Source: Mycolicibacterium neoaurum (lineage in GTDB: Bacteria; Actinomycetota; Actinomycetes; Mycobacteriales; Mycobacteriaceae). Taken from it: a DNA stretch of 64,000 bases. A program made the position numbers and the translations under genes. The DNA lies in contig NZ_JAQIIX010000001.1 of NCBI RefSeq assembly GCF_036946495.1, positions 310,001-374,000 of the forward strand. Direction: 5' to 3'. The notes beneath the pieces are model-generated. The model was not told the origin of the DNA, did no database searches, and was given only the letters and a program-made list of their open reading frames with translations. Below are positions 25,620 through 34,399 of this stretch, one piece after another (the first letter of the stretch is position 1; each line of letters begins with the position of its first letter).

Positions 25620-26492
25620 TTAGTAGGTGTCGTTGTCCAGGTCGGTGCGGTCGAGTCCCATGGGCGTCGCCGCGGGGACGTCGCCGCCGCCGATCACCAA
25701 CCTGGTCAACGGGGTCAGGGTACGAAACAAGACATCCAGGTCGGTGTCGCCGAGGACGTCGAAGGCCGACAGCGCCAGCCGGTCGGTGGCGTCTTCGATT
25801 TCTGACTTCAAATCACGCCCGGCATCGGTGAGTGCGCCGGTGCCGTCCAGCAGACCGCGGTCGGCAAGCCGGTCGACCTGCTCCTGCCAGAGTGCATCGT
25901 CGTAATCGCGGCTGCGTTTGATCATCTCGACCGGCACCCGGCCCGCCGCCGCGTGCAGCACATTCGATTCGCGGCCGCTGATGCCGAGCACTTGGAGCAC
26001 AGCGATGTGTCCGTCCCCGCGGTGTTCGCGCAGCAGGGTAGCGGCGTGCCAGAGCCGAGCCAGCGGTTCCTCCGGCCAGGACAGGGCCAGGTTCGCCGCG
26101 AACAACGCCCGACCCTCCGGCGCGGCGCTGCGGGCGACGGCACCGAGCAGCTCAGCGGCGGTATCGACCCCGTCGGCGAGGCCGTACCCGCGCAGCGCAG
26201 CGACCGCTGCATTCTCCCTGGCGGCCAGGACCACGTGCGGTGCGGCGATCTCCCAGGCAGCCGGCAGCGCCTTGGCCACCCGGTGCGGGGCAAAGTTGTA
26301 GAAGACCGCGGTGACAACCTCGGGCGGCACCGGTCCCAACGGCGCCGAGCGCGCAGCGAAGTAACCGCTCCAGAATCCGCGGAATCCGAGGCCGTCGAGG
26401 GCTGCGCGAGCCTGCGGCGCAAAGTAGGTGACCGCGTGCACGGGCTCGAGGCGGTCGAACAGTCGGCGGGCGAGGGTCGTGGATCTGCTCAC
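25620..26492 (-). CDS. SCO6745-family protein
   Basis: A 290-residue protein that I recognise as the actinobacterial SCO6745 family: RLFDRLEPVHAVTYFAPQAR at the start, GFWSGYFAARSAPLG, FYNFAPHRV and the C-terminal WQEQVDRLADRGLLD winged-helix-like part. No enzyme function is established. It lies 9 bases downstream of the GntR-type regulator on the same strand, so the two are probably cotranscribed. GTG start. Confidence 0.7.
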   Translation of the reverse strand: MSRSTTLARRLFDRLEPVHAVTYFAPQARAALDGLGFRGFWSGYFAARSAPLGPVPPEVVTAVFYNFAPHRVAKALPAAWEIAAPHVVLAARENAAVAALRGYGLADGVDTAAELLGAVARSAAPEGRALFAANLALSWPEEPLARLWHAATLLREHRGDGHIAVLQVLGISGRESNVLHAAAGRVPVEMIKRSRDYDDALWQEQVDRLADRGLLDGTGALTDAGRDLKSEIEDATDRLALSAFDVLGDTDLDVLFRTLTPLTRLVIGGGDVPAATPMGLDRTDLDNDTY

Positions 26493-26501
26493 CCCTGAGA
26501 G

Positions 26502-27215
26502 TCAATCACCAGCTGGTTCGTCGGCGACGGCCGCACTGGCCTCGTCGATGATGGCGCGCATGGCACGTTCGGCGCTGTCTGCATCCCGCAATCGGATGGC
26601 GCGCGCGACCTCATCGTGCAGTGCGATGGCTTCGGGCTTGGGCGCTGCGGGCATCATGCCGTGGTGGGTGCGCCCGGTGAGGACCTCGGCCACCACGGCG
26701 TTGAGTGCCCGGAACATCTCGTTCCCACTGGCTTCCAGAAGTGTCCGGTGAAACACCTTGTCCGCCTGCAGGTATGAATCGAGATCGCCCGAGCGGCCGT
26801 GCATCACCATGTCGGACACCGCAGCGGCCATGATGCGGCAGTGGTGCGGATCGGCGCGCTGGGCGGCCAGCGCTGCGGCGGCGGGTTCGAATCCGCGCCG
26901 CAGCTCCGAAAGCGACAACAGCTGTGCGGCTCGGTCGCCGGAATCCAACCGCCAGCGGATCAGCCTGGGGTCGAACACGTTCCAGTGTTCTGGGGCCTGG
27001 ATGGTGATGCCCACGCGGCGCCGGGAGGCGACCATTCCCATGGACTCGAGTACGCGGACCGCCTCGCGCGCCACACTGCGGGATACGGCGTGCTCCGCGC
27101 TGACCCGTTCGAGGTTTATCACCTGCCCGGCGGGGTATGCGCCGGACACGACGGCGGTGCCGAGCGCGGTCAGCACGTTCTCGTGCAGCGCGCTGACACT
27201 GTACCGGGTTACCAC
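26502..27215 (-). CDS. gntR: GntR/FadR-family transcriptional regulator, likely of gluconate genes
   Basis: A 237-residue regulator: an N-terminal winged helix (RVSAEHAVSRSVAREAVRVL then ESMGMVASRRRVGITI) and a C-terminal FCD ligand domain with the metal-type pattern DKVFHRTLLEASGN...HDEVARAIR. FadR-branch regulators bind small organic acids. It is divergent from gntK and gntP, so I infer gluconate-responsive control of those genes; no direct evidence of the ligand. GTG start at 27215, no clear ribosome binding site. Confidence 0.85.
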   Translation of the reverse strand: MVTRYSVSALHENVLTALGTAVVSGAYPAGQVINLERVSAEHAVSRSVAREAVRVLESMGMVASRRRVGITIQAPEHWNVFDPRLIRWRLDSGDRAAQLLSLSELRRGFEPAAAALAAQRADPHHCRIMAAAVSDMVMHGRSGDLDSYLQADKVFHRTLLEASGNEMFRALNAVVAEVLTGRTHHGMMPAAPKPEAIALHDEVARAIRLRDADSAERAMRAIIDEASAAVADEPAGD

Positions 27216-27278
27216 TCATACATCCTGTCATAGACCCACAACGGGAAGTAAGAACAGATTCTTTCCGTGATCTGCTTG

Positions 27279-27295
27279 CAATAATCAGACTATTG
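27279..27295. promoter_or_regulatory. Dyad CAATA-N7-TATTG, candidate GntR operator
   Basis: Inverted arms CAATA (27279-27283) and TATTG (27291-27295) lie in the 126-base divergent region, 47 bases before gntK. A second partial dyad AAGAA-CAGA-TTCTT is just upstream (27250-27263). Either could bind the GntR regulator. Confidence 0.35.
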
Positions 27296-27341
27296 ATGCA
27301 CGCTATGTGAGGCCAGACACAGTAAGACATCGGTAGGGGAC

Positions 27342-27842
27342 ATGACGGCACCAACCGTGGTGATGGGCGTTTCAGGATCGGGCAAATCGACCGTCGGTGC
27401 CGCGCTCGCGCAGCGGCTGCGGGTCCCGTTCGCCGACGCAGACGACTTCCACCCGCCGGCCAACATCGCCAAGATGACCGCCGGCGAACCTCTGGACGAC
27501 GCAGACCGCCACCCGTGGCTGGAGGCGATCGGGGACTGGCTGGAAGAGCGGTGCAGCACCGGAGGTGTGATGAGCTGTTCGGCGCTCAAGCAGCGTTACC
27601 GCGACCAGCTGCGCACCCACTGCCCGAGCGTGCGGTTCCTTCACCTCAGTGGCACCCCGGAGGTCATCGGAGCCCGACAGGCCAGCAGGCCCGGACACTT
27701 CATGCCCGCATCACTGCTGGCGTCTCAGTTCGACACCCTCGAACCACTCGCCGCCGATGAGAACGGCGAGACCATCGACGTCGGCAAGAGCATCGATTCG
27801 ATTGTCGACGAATACGTTTCCCGGACCGGACTGGAGGCCTGA
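27342..27842 (+). CDS. gntK: Gluconokinase
   Basis: A 166-residue P-loop kinase phosphorylating D-gluconate to 6-phosphogluconate for the pentose phosphate pathway. Walker A is GVSGSGKST at residues 9-17. The family motifs DADDFHPPANIAKM and LDDADRHPWL follow, with CSALKQRYRDQLR and SRPGHFMPASLLASQ later. TAGGGGAC before the ATG is a good ribosome binding site. The stop overlaps gntP (TGATG). Confidence 0.95.
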   Translation: MTAPTVVMGVSGSGKSTVGAALAQRLRVPFADADDFHPPANIAKMTAGEPLDDADRHPWLEAIGDWLEERCSTGGVMSCSALKQRYRDQLRTHCPSVRFLHLSGTPEVIGARQASRPGHFMPASLLASQFDTLEPLAADENGETIDVGKSIDSIVDEYVSRTGLEA

Positions 27843-29230
27843 TGAATACCGTGCTCGCGGACGCGCCGAAACTCGTCGAACCCGTTGCCTCCACCCCACA
27901 CCTGATGCTGGCCTTCCTGGCCGGTATCGCTGTCATCGTCGTGCTGATCACGGTGGTGAAGCTGAACCCGTTCCTGGGGTTGATCTTCGGGGCGGTGACG
28001 GTCGGGGTGGTGGCCGGTGAGGAATTCGCGACGGTACTGACCTCGTTCTCCAACGGCTTCGGTAAGACCGCGGCCAGTGTCGGCATCCTCATCGCGCTCG
28101 GCGCCATGTTCGCGAAATTGCTCGCCGACTCCGGCGGTGCCGACCAGATCGTCGACACCATCATCGGTCGGTCGTCACCGCGTATGTTGCCGTGGGCCAT
28201 GGCGCTGGTCGGCGCGATCATCGGTCTGCCGATGTTCTTCGAGATCGGCTTGGTGCTGCTGATGCCGGTCATCTACCTGGTGGCCCGCCGGTCCGGTCTG
28301 TCGCTGATCACCGTCGGGATCCCGGCGCTGGCCGGACTGTCGGCCATGCACGGTTTCGTCCCGCCGCACCCGGGACCGCTGGCGGCCATCGGTTACCTTG
28401 GCGCCGACCTCGGCCTGACCCTGGCGCTCGGCGTCGCGGTGGCGATCCCGACGATCGTGGTCGCGGGTCCGCTGTTCGGCAAGCTGGCGGGTAGATGGGT
28501 CGTGGTCGGCGCCCCGGACACCTTCGACGCCGACGAGTCCGCCGACCGAGACCAGAGTCGCCGTCCGTCCTTCGCGATCACGCTGTTCAGCGTGCTACTG
28601 CCGGTCGTGCTGATGCTGGGCAAGGCGTTGGTGGACATCTTCATCGCCGACGAGGGCCAGTGGTTCCGGCAGGTCTTCGACACGCTCGGTACACCGCTGA
28701 TCGCCCTGCTGATCGCGGTCATCGTCGGCATGGTGACGCTGGGGCGCGGTGGTGGGATGACCCGGACCGAGATCACCAGATGCGTCGAATCCGGGTTGCC
28801 GCCGGTCGCAGGCATCATCCTGATCGTGGCCGCCGGCGGCGGCTTCAAGGAGGTGTTGGTCGATACCGGAATCGGTACCGCCCTCAAGAATCTGGCCGAG
28901 GGCACCAATATCTCGGTGGTGCTGTTGGCCTGGGGTCTGGCGGTGGCGATCAGACTGGCCACCGGATCGGCCACCGTCGCCACGATCACCGCATCGTCGT
29001 TGATGATCGGATTGATCGAGGGTATGAGCTCGGGCGAGGTGTCGCTGATCGTGCTGGCCGTCGGCGCGGGCTCGCTGTTCTTCTCTCACGTCAACGACGC
29101 CGGCTTCTGGTTGGTCAAGGAGTACTTCAAACTCAGTGTGGGACAGACGATCAAGTCCTGGTCGATCATGGAAACCGTGCTGTCGGTCTCCGGCCTCGTG
29201 GTGGTGTTGATCCTCGACCTGTTCATCTGA
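27842..29230 (+). CDS. gntP: Gluconate:H+ symporter (GntP family)
   Basis: A 462-residue inner membrane permease with about 12-14 helices. Family features are the P-containing loop GLPMFFEIGLVLLMPVIY, HGFVPPHPGPLAAIG, and SLFFSHVNDAGFWLVKEYF. It imports gluconate or a related sugar acid with protons. Coupling to gntK through overlapping codons and the divergent GntR regulator makes gluconate the likely substrate. The operon ends in a strong terminator. Confidence 0.93.
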   Translation: MNTVLADAPKLVEPVASTPHLMLAFLAGIAVIVVLITVVKLNPFLGLIFGAVTVGVVAGEEFATVLTSFSNGFGKTAASVGILIALGAMFAKLLADSGGADQIVDTIIGRSSPRMLPWAMALVGAIIGLPMFFEIGLVLLMPVIYLVARRSGLSLITVGIPALAGLSAMHGFVPPHPGPLAAIGYLGADLGLTLALGVAVAIPTIVVAGPLFGKLAGRWVVVGAPDTFDADESADRDQSRRPSFAITLFSVLLPVVLMLGKALVDIFIADEGQWFRQVFDTLGTPLIALLIAVIVGMVTLGRGGGMTRTEITRCVESGLPPVAGIILIVAAGGGFKEVLVDTGIGTALKNLAEGTNISVVLLAWGLAVAIRLATGSATVATITASSLMIGLIEGMSSGEVSLIVLAVGAGSLFFSHVNDAGFWLVKEYFKLSVGQTIKSWSIMETVLSVSGLVVVLILDLFI

Positions 29231-29238
29231 CCCCGGTA

Positions 29239-29282
29239 CGACGAAAGCGCCCGAATCCACTCGGATTCGGGCGCTTTCGTCG
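29239..29282. terminator. 20-bp perfect stem terminator after gntP
   Basis: The left arm (29239-29258, CGACGAAAGCGCCCGAATCC) and its exact inverse at 29263-29282 enclose the loop ACTC. It lies between convergent gntP and the RDD gene, starting 9 bases after the gntP stop and ending 4 bases before the RDD stop. It is the strongest hairpin in the window and should stop transcription from both sides. Confidence 0.9.
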
Positions 29283-29285
29283 ATA

Positions 29286-29756
29286 TCAGTTCTTGACGAC
29301 CTGCGTGCCACCGGCGAGCTCATCGTGCTTGCCCTGCTTGGTGGGGCTGCTGTTGATGGTCACCGCGATCACCAGGATGGCGATCACGCCGAGCAGTCCG
29401 CCGATCAGCGGAATGATCGGCAGCAACGTGAACGCATTGCGGATGGCCGATTGCTGCAAGGTCGGCTTTCCGCCATCACCCGCGCCGTTCACGCTCAGGC
29501 CGAGCACCTTCTTGCCCGGCGTCCAGCCCTGGGTCACCTCGAAGGCGACGTAGTAGACGAAGGTCAGCAGTCCGGTGAACAGACCGGTCACCCAGATGCT
29601 CTCCAGCGAGTCGGTGGCGAAGGCCGACAGGAACGAGACGATGGCGATCAGGATGCCGTCGATGACGCGCGCGAGCCAGCGAGCGAGCAGGCCGCCGGGA
29701 ACGCGCCCGGACGCAGCGTAGTTGGTTGATTGTGGGTCGAATCCACCTGTGGTCAT
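29286..29756 (-). CDS. RDD-family membrane protein
   Basis: A 156-residue membrane protein with an RDD domain: RWLARVIDGILIAIVSFL at the first helix, then two further hydrophobic segments. The loop FEVTQGWTPGKKVLGLSVNG is typical. The biochemical role is unknown; some family members affect sodium or proton exchange. TAGGTT lies 7 bases before the ATG, implying a leaderless start. Confidence 0.8.
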   Translation of the reverse strand: MTTGGFDPQSTNYAASGRVPGGLLARWLARVIDGILIAIVSFLSAFATDSLESIWVTGLFTGLLTFVYYVAFEVTQGWTPGKKVLGLSVNGAGDGGKPTLQQSAIRNAFTLLPIIPLIGGLLGVIAILVIAVTINSSPTKQGKHDELAGGTQVVKN

Positions 29757-29763
29757 GTCGATG

Positions 29764-29769
29764 AACCTA
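29764..29769 (-). promoter_or_regulatory. -10 hexamer TAGGTT for the RDD gene
   Basis: TAGGTT on the minus strand ends 7 bases before the ATG at 29756, the leaderless spacing. Confidence 0.5.
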
Positions 29770-29858
29770 CTCGGTTCCGTGGATGCATGGGCCGTGCGCG
29801 CAGATCCGCCATGCCTGTGCGACTCGCCGGACCCACCATCCCGTCGGCGGGCGCAGGC

Positions 29859-29864
29859 TAGGGT
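29859..29864 (+). promoter_or_regulatory. -10 hexamer TAGGGT for the nitroreductase
   Basis: TAGGGT lies 6 bases before the ATG at 29871; no ribosome binding site is seen. Confidence 0.5.
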
Positions 29865-29870
29865 GCGCAG

Positions 29871-30530
29871 ATGGCCTCAGCGAGCAGTGACATCTGGGAG
29901 GTGCTGTCGACAGCGCGGACGATTCGCAGATTCACCGACGAACCGGTCGACGACACCACCCTGACTCGATGCCTGGAGGCCGCCAGCTGGGCCCCGTCGG
30001 GTGCCAATGCCCAGGCCTGGCGGTTCATCGTGCTGCGTTCGCCCGAGCAGCGGGCGGTGGTGGCCGAGGCCGCACGCCACGTTCTCGCGATCGTCGAGCC
30101 GGTCTACGGGATGACCCGCCCCACCGATCAGGAGACCGACCTGATTGCCCGCAACACCAGGGCGACCTACGAACTGCACGACCGCGCTACGGAATTCACG
30201 TCGGTCTTGTTCGCGCAGAAGCGCTTTCCGACAGCATCCGAATTGCTGCTCGGCGGATCGATCTTCCCGGCCATCCAGAACTTCCTGCTCGCCGCGCGAG
30301 CGCAGGGTCTGGGTGCCTGCCTGACCAGCTGGGCGTCCTACGGTGGCGAGAAGATTCTGCGGGATGCCGTCGGCGTTCCCGACGACTGGATGTTGGGTGG
30401 GCACATCGTGGTGGGTTGGCCGAAAGGCCGTCACGGCAGGTTGCGGCGACGTCCGCTGACGCACGCTGTCAACCTGGACCGTTGGGACGAACCGGCCGAC
30501 GACATGCTGGCCGCGCGACCGTCCACCTGA
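29871..30530 (+). CDS. Nitroreductase-family flavoprotein
   Basis: A 219-residue FMN enzyme that reduces nitro groups, quinones or similar compounds with NAD(P)H. The flavin-binding start STARTIRRFTDEPVDD and the segment ASWAPSGANAQAWRFIVL are characteristic. The second half includes SIFPAIQNFLLAARAQGLGA, and the end GGHIVVGWPKGRHGRLRRRPL is the usual flavin-phosphate region. Physiological substrate unknown. It precedes the thioesterase gene by 42 bases and may be cotranscribed. Confidence 0.87.
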   Translation: MASASSDIWEVLSTARTIRRFTDEPVDDTTLTRCLEAASWAPSGANAQAWRFIVLRSPEQRAVVAEAARHVLAIVEPVYGMTRPTDQETDLIARNTRATYELHDRATEFTSVLFAQKRFPTASELLLGGSIFPAIQNFLLAARAQGLGACLTSWASYGGEKILRDAVGVPDDWMLGGHIVVGWPKGRHGRLRRRPLTHAVNLDRWDEPADDMLAARPST

Positions 30531-30572
30531 TCCGCTGGGTGGCCGTCGCGGTCCTCGTGCGACGATGCGAAA

Positions 30573-31385
30573 GTGACCGAACGACCGTTTCATTTCAGCA
30601 GGGGCGACCACGATGCCTTCGTGCCCACCGGGTATGCGCAGAGTCACTGGGGGGATGACCACCTGAACGGTCCCGCCCTGGTCGGGTTGGCGGCCGGCTG
30701 CCTGGAAAACCAGTTCGGTGAACCGGATTTCCTGCCCGCGCGCCTGACCGTTGACCTGTTCAAGGCGGCCCGTGGGGTACCCACCGTCGTCAAGCTGACC
30801 ATGGTGCGCGACGGCAGGCGGGTACGCAATTCCGAGTGCGAGCTGATCCAGGAGGGGGTCACGGTGGTGCACGCGATACTGGTCCAGTACCGCCGGTCCG
30901 AGCCGCCGCGCGGCGAGGAGTGGTTCGGCACGACCGATTTCGAGATGCCGGTCGTGCGCGACGAAGAACGGGGCATAGGGATCGGTAGCGATGCGTTGGG
31001 GTGGACCGGTGCGATCGCCGACCACCAGAACACCGCACGCAAGCGGATGCTGAACAGGCCGATCGACGTCGTCGAGGGCGTGCGCAATTCACCGTTCGTG
31101 CGGGCCGCGATGGTCGCCGAAGGAACGAGCCTGGTCACCAACCTCGGCACCGCGGGTGTCGGCTATATCAACGGTGATCTCACCGTGGCGTTGGCACGGT
31201 TACCGCGCGATGAGTGGATCGGTGTGCAGGCCGATTCGCATTGGGCGGCCGACGGAATAGCGGTCGGTACCTCGACACTTTTCGACAGTCACGGCCCGAT
31301 CGGCTCAGGTATGGTCACCGCCGTCAGCAATGCCGCGGCTCAGATCGACTTTCGCAACGACCGGTTCCCCGAGCGCACCCGCTGA
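30573..31385 (+). CDS. Acyl-CoA thioesterase-like double-hotdog protein
   Basis: A 270-residue protein with two hotdog-type halves resembling actinobacterial TesB-like thioesterases: LNGPALVGLAAGCLE (first helix), LTVDLFKAARGVPTVVKL, and in the second half EWIGVQADSHWAADGIAVGT followed by STLFDSHGPIGSG. It probably hydrolyses an acyl-CoA, but chain specificity cannot be told. GTG start at 30573 without clear ribosome binding site. It converges on potC with 30 bases between and no hairpin. Confidence 0.75.
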   Translation: MTERPFHFSRGDHDAFVPTGYAQSHWGDDHLNGPALVGLAAGCLENQFGEPDFLPARLTVDLFKAARGVPTVVKLTMVRDGRRVRNSECELIQEGVTVVHAILVQYRRSEPPRGEEWFGTTDFEMPVVRDEERGIGIGSDALGWTGAIADHQNTARKRMLNRPIDVVEGVRNSPFVRAAMVAEGTSLVTNLGTAGVGYINGDLTVALARLPRDEWIGVQADSHWAADGIAVGTSTLFDSHGPIGSGMVTAVSNAAAQIDFRNDRFPERTR

Positions 31386-31415
31386 TCGTTGACTGCCAAC
31401 GGGTCTCGCTGATAC

Positions 31416-32267
31416 TTACACCTTGACCTTGCGCCGGTACAGCGTGCCGACGGCCAACAGGATCAGGCTGATCACCAGAATGGCGGTGGCCAGCACGTTG
31501 ATCTGCGGCGGCACGGCGGCTTTCACCGCGGCGTTGACGTACAGCGGGTAGGTGACCGTCGACCCGCTGACGAAGTACGTGACGATGAAGTCGTCGAGCG
31601 ACAGGGCGAACGACAACATCCCCGCCGCCACGATGCCGGGCACGATCAGTGGCAGGGTCACCTTGAAGAAGGTCCGCAACGGACTGGCACCGAGGTCCAT
31701 CGACGCGTCTTCGAGCGTCCAGTCGAACCCGCGGACCCGGGCCCGGACCGTCATCGCGATGAAGCTCACCTCGAAGGCGACATGGGCGATCAGGATCGTC
31801 GTGTAACCGGCAGCCCACCCGAGGTCCAGGAACAGCGTCAACAGCGAGGCTCCCATCACCACCTCGGGCGCGGTCAGCGGCAGGATCACGAAGGTGTCCA
31901 CTGCGCGGTACCCGCGAAAGCGTTGCCGCACCAGAGCGATCGCCAGCAGTGAGCCGAGTACGAGGGCGATCAGTGTGGAGATGAGTGCGATCTCCAGGCT
32001 GAGCTTGAGGGCATCGGTGAGGGCGGGGTACTTGAACGGGTCGAGCCAGTTGTCCAGGGTGAAACCCTGCCAGGTGTAGTTGAACTTGCCCGCCGGCTTG
32101 TTGAATGAAAACGCCACGATGACGGCGATCGGCAGGAAGAGATACAGCAGCACCAGTCCCGCAACGATCCGCAACGAGTAGTCACCCCACTTCGGGCGCG
32201 GCCGCACGGTCTTCGGCGAATGCCGATGACCGGCCTCAGGGGTCGACGGCCGCTGTACGGCGGTCAT
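31416..32267 (-). CDS. potC: Polyamine-type ABC transporter permease (PotC-like)
   Basis: A 283-residue inner membrane permease with six helices and the cytoplasmic coupling EAA-type loop (EDASMDLGASPLRTFFKVTLPL). A basic, proline-rich N-tail precedes the first helix. It is the last gene of potA-potD-potB-potC and overlaps potB by 4 bases. With PotB it forms the channel for spermidine, putrescine or a similar polyamine; specificity is inferred from the binding protein class. Confidence 0.85.
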   Translation of the reverse strand: MTAVQRPSTPEAGHRHSPKTVRPRPKWGDYSLRIVAGLVLLYLFLPIAVIVAFSFNKPAGKFNYTWQGFTLDNWLDPFKYPALTDALKLSLEIALISTLIALVLGSLLAIALVRQRFRGYRAVDTFVILPLTAPEVVMGASLLTLFLDLGWAAGYTTILIAHVAFEVSFIAMTVRARVRGFDWTLEDASMDLGASPLRTFFKVTLPLIVPGIVAAGMLSFALSLDDFIVTYFVSGSTVTYPLYVNAAVKAAVPPQINVLATAILVISLILLAVGTLYRRKVKV

Positions 32268-33139
32268 ACCAGATCCTCCGTTCCGAGTGCCCGCGTGTAG
32301 AGAATGACCCCGACCAGGATCAGGCCCATCAGGCCCAGGCTCAGCGCGGCCGCCGCCGGATAGTCCTTGACGACAAGGAACTGTTTCTGGATCACGTTGC
32401 CGATCATCGTGGTCTGGGTGCTGCCCAGATAATCGGCGTTGATGAAGTCACCCACCGCGGGAATGAACACCAGCATGCTGCCGGCGAGCACGCCCGGCAG
32501 TGACAGGGGCAGGATCACCTTCCGGAAGCTGCGTGTGCCACCGGAATACAGATCTCTGGACGCCTCGAGCAGTCGTGGATCGATCTTCTCCAGGCTCACG
32601 TACAGCGGGAGGATCATGAAGATGATCCAGTTGTAGGTCAGGCCACCGATCACCGCCCAGCTCGTCGAGAGCAGCCGCCCCTCATCGGGTAGCAGACCGA
32701 TCGAACCCAGTGCGCTGACCACCCAACCCTCGTCGGCCAGGATCGTCTTCCAGGCGATGGTGCGGATCAGGAAGGTCACGAAGAAGGGCAGGATGACCAG
32801 ACCCAGGATCAGATTCTTGAACCGACCCGCCTTGAACGCGATGACATATGCCAGCGGGAAGGCGAGCAGCAGGCACAGCACCGTCGCCATTGCCGCGTAG
32901 CCGAAGGACCGCAGGATCGGGTCCTTGTAGAGCATGAACGCATCGACGAAGTTGCCGAAATTCCAGTCGAAGGTCAGCGTCGGCAGATACACCGATCCAC
33001 CCGATGATGACAACGACGTGCGGGCCAGCGTCACGAACGGCACCACGAAGAAGATGGCGAGATAGGCCAACGCGGGCAAGATCATCAGATACGGGGCGAT
33101 CTTGCTGCGCTGCCTGCTGCTCGCGGCGACTCCTGCCAT
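32264..33139 (-). CDS. potB: Polyamine-type ABC transporter permease (PotB-like)
   Basis: A 291-residue permease. The first helix is YLMILPALAYLAIFFVVPF, and the coupling loop reads LLEASRDLYSGGTRSFRKVI before LPLSLPGVLAGSM. It pairs with PotC in the membrane complex. ATG at 33139; the gene starts 34 bases after potD and overlaps potC by 4 bases, so translation is coupled. Confidence 0.87.
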   Translation of the reverse strand: MAGVAASSRQRSKIAPYLMILPALAYLAIFFVVPFVTLARTSLSSSGGSVYLPTLTFDWNFGNFVDAFMLYKDPILRSFGYAAMATVLCLLLAFPLAYVIAFKAGRFKNLILGLVILPFFVTFLIRTIAWKTILADEGWVVSALGSIGLLPDEGRLLSTSWAVIGGLTYNWIIFMILPLYVSLEKIDPRLLEASRDLYSGGTRSFRKVILPLSLPGVLAGSMLVFIPAVGDFINADYLGSTQTTMIGNVIQKQFLVVKDYPAAAALSLGLMGLILVGVILYTRALGTEDLV

Positions 33140-33173
33140 CTATGCTCCTCGCCTCCGCCGTGCCGTGGGGTGA

Positions 33174-34358
33174 TCAGCCACCGGTGACCGCGGCGTAGAG
33201 GGTGTTGAATTCCTGGGTCTGCTCGTCGGTCAGCGCGGCCCAGGATTTCAGGTTCGCCTGCACCTCGGGTGACGGGTTGATCAAGGGGTTCTTCGCCGCG
33301 GCCGGATCGACCTTCGCCAGTTCGTCGGTCATATCCGACAGGGCGGGCACGAACTGGGTGAACGCCACCAGCTTGGCATAGTTGGCCCGGTCGTAGACGT
33401 AGTCGATCCAGGCCTCGGCACCCTTCTGGTTCTGGGTGGTGTAGGGGATGACCATGGTGTCGATGAACCAGTCGCCACCGGACTCCGGGACGATGAACTG
33501 CAGGTCCGGATTGTCGGCCTGCAACTGCACGACGTCACCGGAATACGCCTGTGCCACGGCGATATTGCCGGCGGCGAGATCATCGGCGTAATCGTTGCCG
33601 GTGAACCGGCGGATCTGCCCACGGTCCTTCTGCTCCCGGACCAGGTCGACGGCCTTGGTGATCGACTCGGTGCTGGGATTCTCCGGCGAGTTGCCTTGCG
33701 AGAGCATGATCATCCCGAGGCCGTCCTGCACATCGGAGAACAGGCTGACCCGCCCCTTGAAGGCGGGATCCCAGAGGTCGTCGATCGAGCGGATGTCGCG
33801 GCCGGTGGCGGCGCGGTTGTAGGCCAGGCCGACCATGCCGGTCATGTAGGGAGCGGTGAACTTTCGGCCCGGGTCCACCTTGGAGTCCAGCAGATCCTGA
33901 CGCAGGTTCTTACGGTTGGGAACGCCGGCATCGCTGATCTCGTTGAGCCAGTTCAGACCCTTGACCCGGGCGGCCATGAACTCGGTCGGCACGACCAGGT
34001 CGGCACCGATGTCCTGTTTGCGCGACAGTGGCTCCTTGACCTTGGCGAACCACTGCTCGTTGTCGTTGAAATCCTCTTTGTAGTCGATGGTCAGGCCGGA
34101 GGCCGTCTGGAACGCCGCGATGAAACCGTCGGCCATGTACAACGGCCAGTTGGAGATGCGCAGGGTGTCGCTGGAGGTCTCACCGGTGTCCGACGATCCC
34201 GAGGATGAGCTGCCGCTGTCGGATCCGCACGCTGCCAGGAACGACGAGCCGAGGATCGCCGCCGCTGCGGTGGCAGCACTGCCACCGATGAACCGCCGCC
34301 GGCTGGTGCGGTTGGCCGCCAGTCGGGACAGCAGTCGGGGATCGATCTCGTGGGACAT
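33174..34358 (-). CDS. potD: Polyamine-type solute-binding lipoprotein (PotD/PotF-like)
   Basis: A 394-residue binding protein. The N-terminus carries a twin-arginine motif (SRRRFIGGSAATAAA) and a lipobox (SSFLAAC), then a Ser/Gly linker. The mature part has LRISNWPLYMADGFIAAFQ, LVVPTEFMAARV, MTGMVGLAYNR and GDWFIDTMVIPYTTQNQKGA, typical for spermidine/putrescine-binding proteins. Tat export with lipid attachment fits other mycobacterial lipoproteins of this class. The exact ligand is not known. Confidence 0.87.
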   Translation of the reverse strand: MSHEIDPRLLSRLAANRTSRRRFIGGSAATAAAAILGSSFLAACGSDSGSSSSGSSDTGETSSDTLRISNWPLYMADGFIAAFQTASGLTIDYKEDFNDNEQWFAKVKEPLSRKQDIGADLVVPTEFMAARVKGLNWLNEISDAGVPNRKNLRQDLLDSKVDPGRKFTAPYMTGMVGLAYNRAATGRDIRSIDDLWDPAFKGRVSLFSDVQDGLGMIMLSQGNSPENPSTESITKAVDLVREQKDRGQIRRFTGNDYADDLAAGNIAVAQAYSGDVVQLQADNPDLQFIVPESGGDWFIDTMVIPYTTQNQKGAEAWIDYVYDRANYAKLVAFTQFVPALSDMTDELAKVDPAAAKNPLINPSPEVQANLKSWAALTDEQTQEFNTLYAAVTGG

Positions 34359-34399
34359 ACTTGGCCTTTCGTCGGGAGGGAGGAACGTGAACGCGCGGG

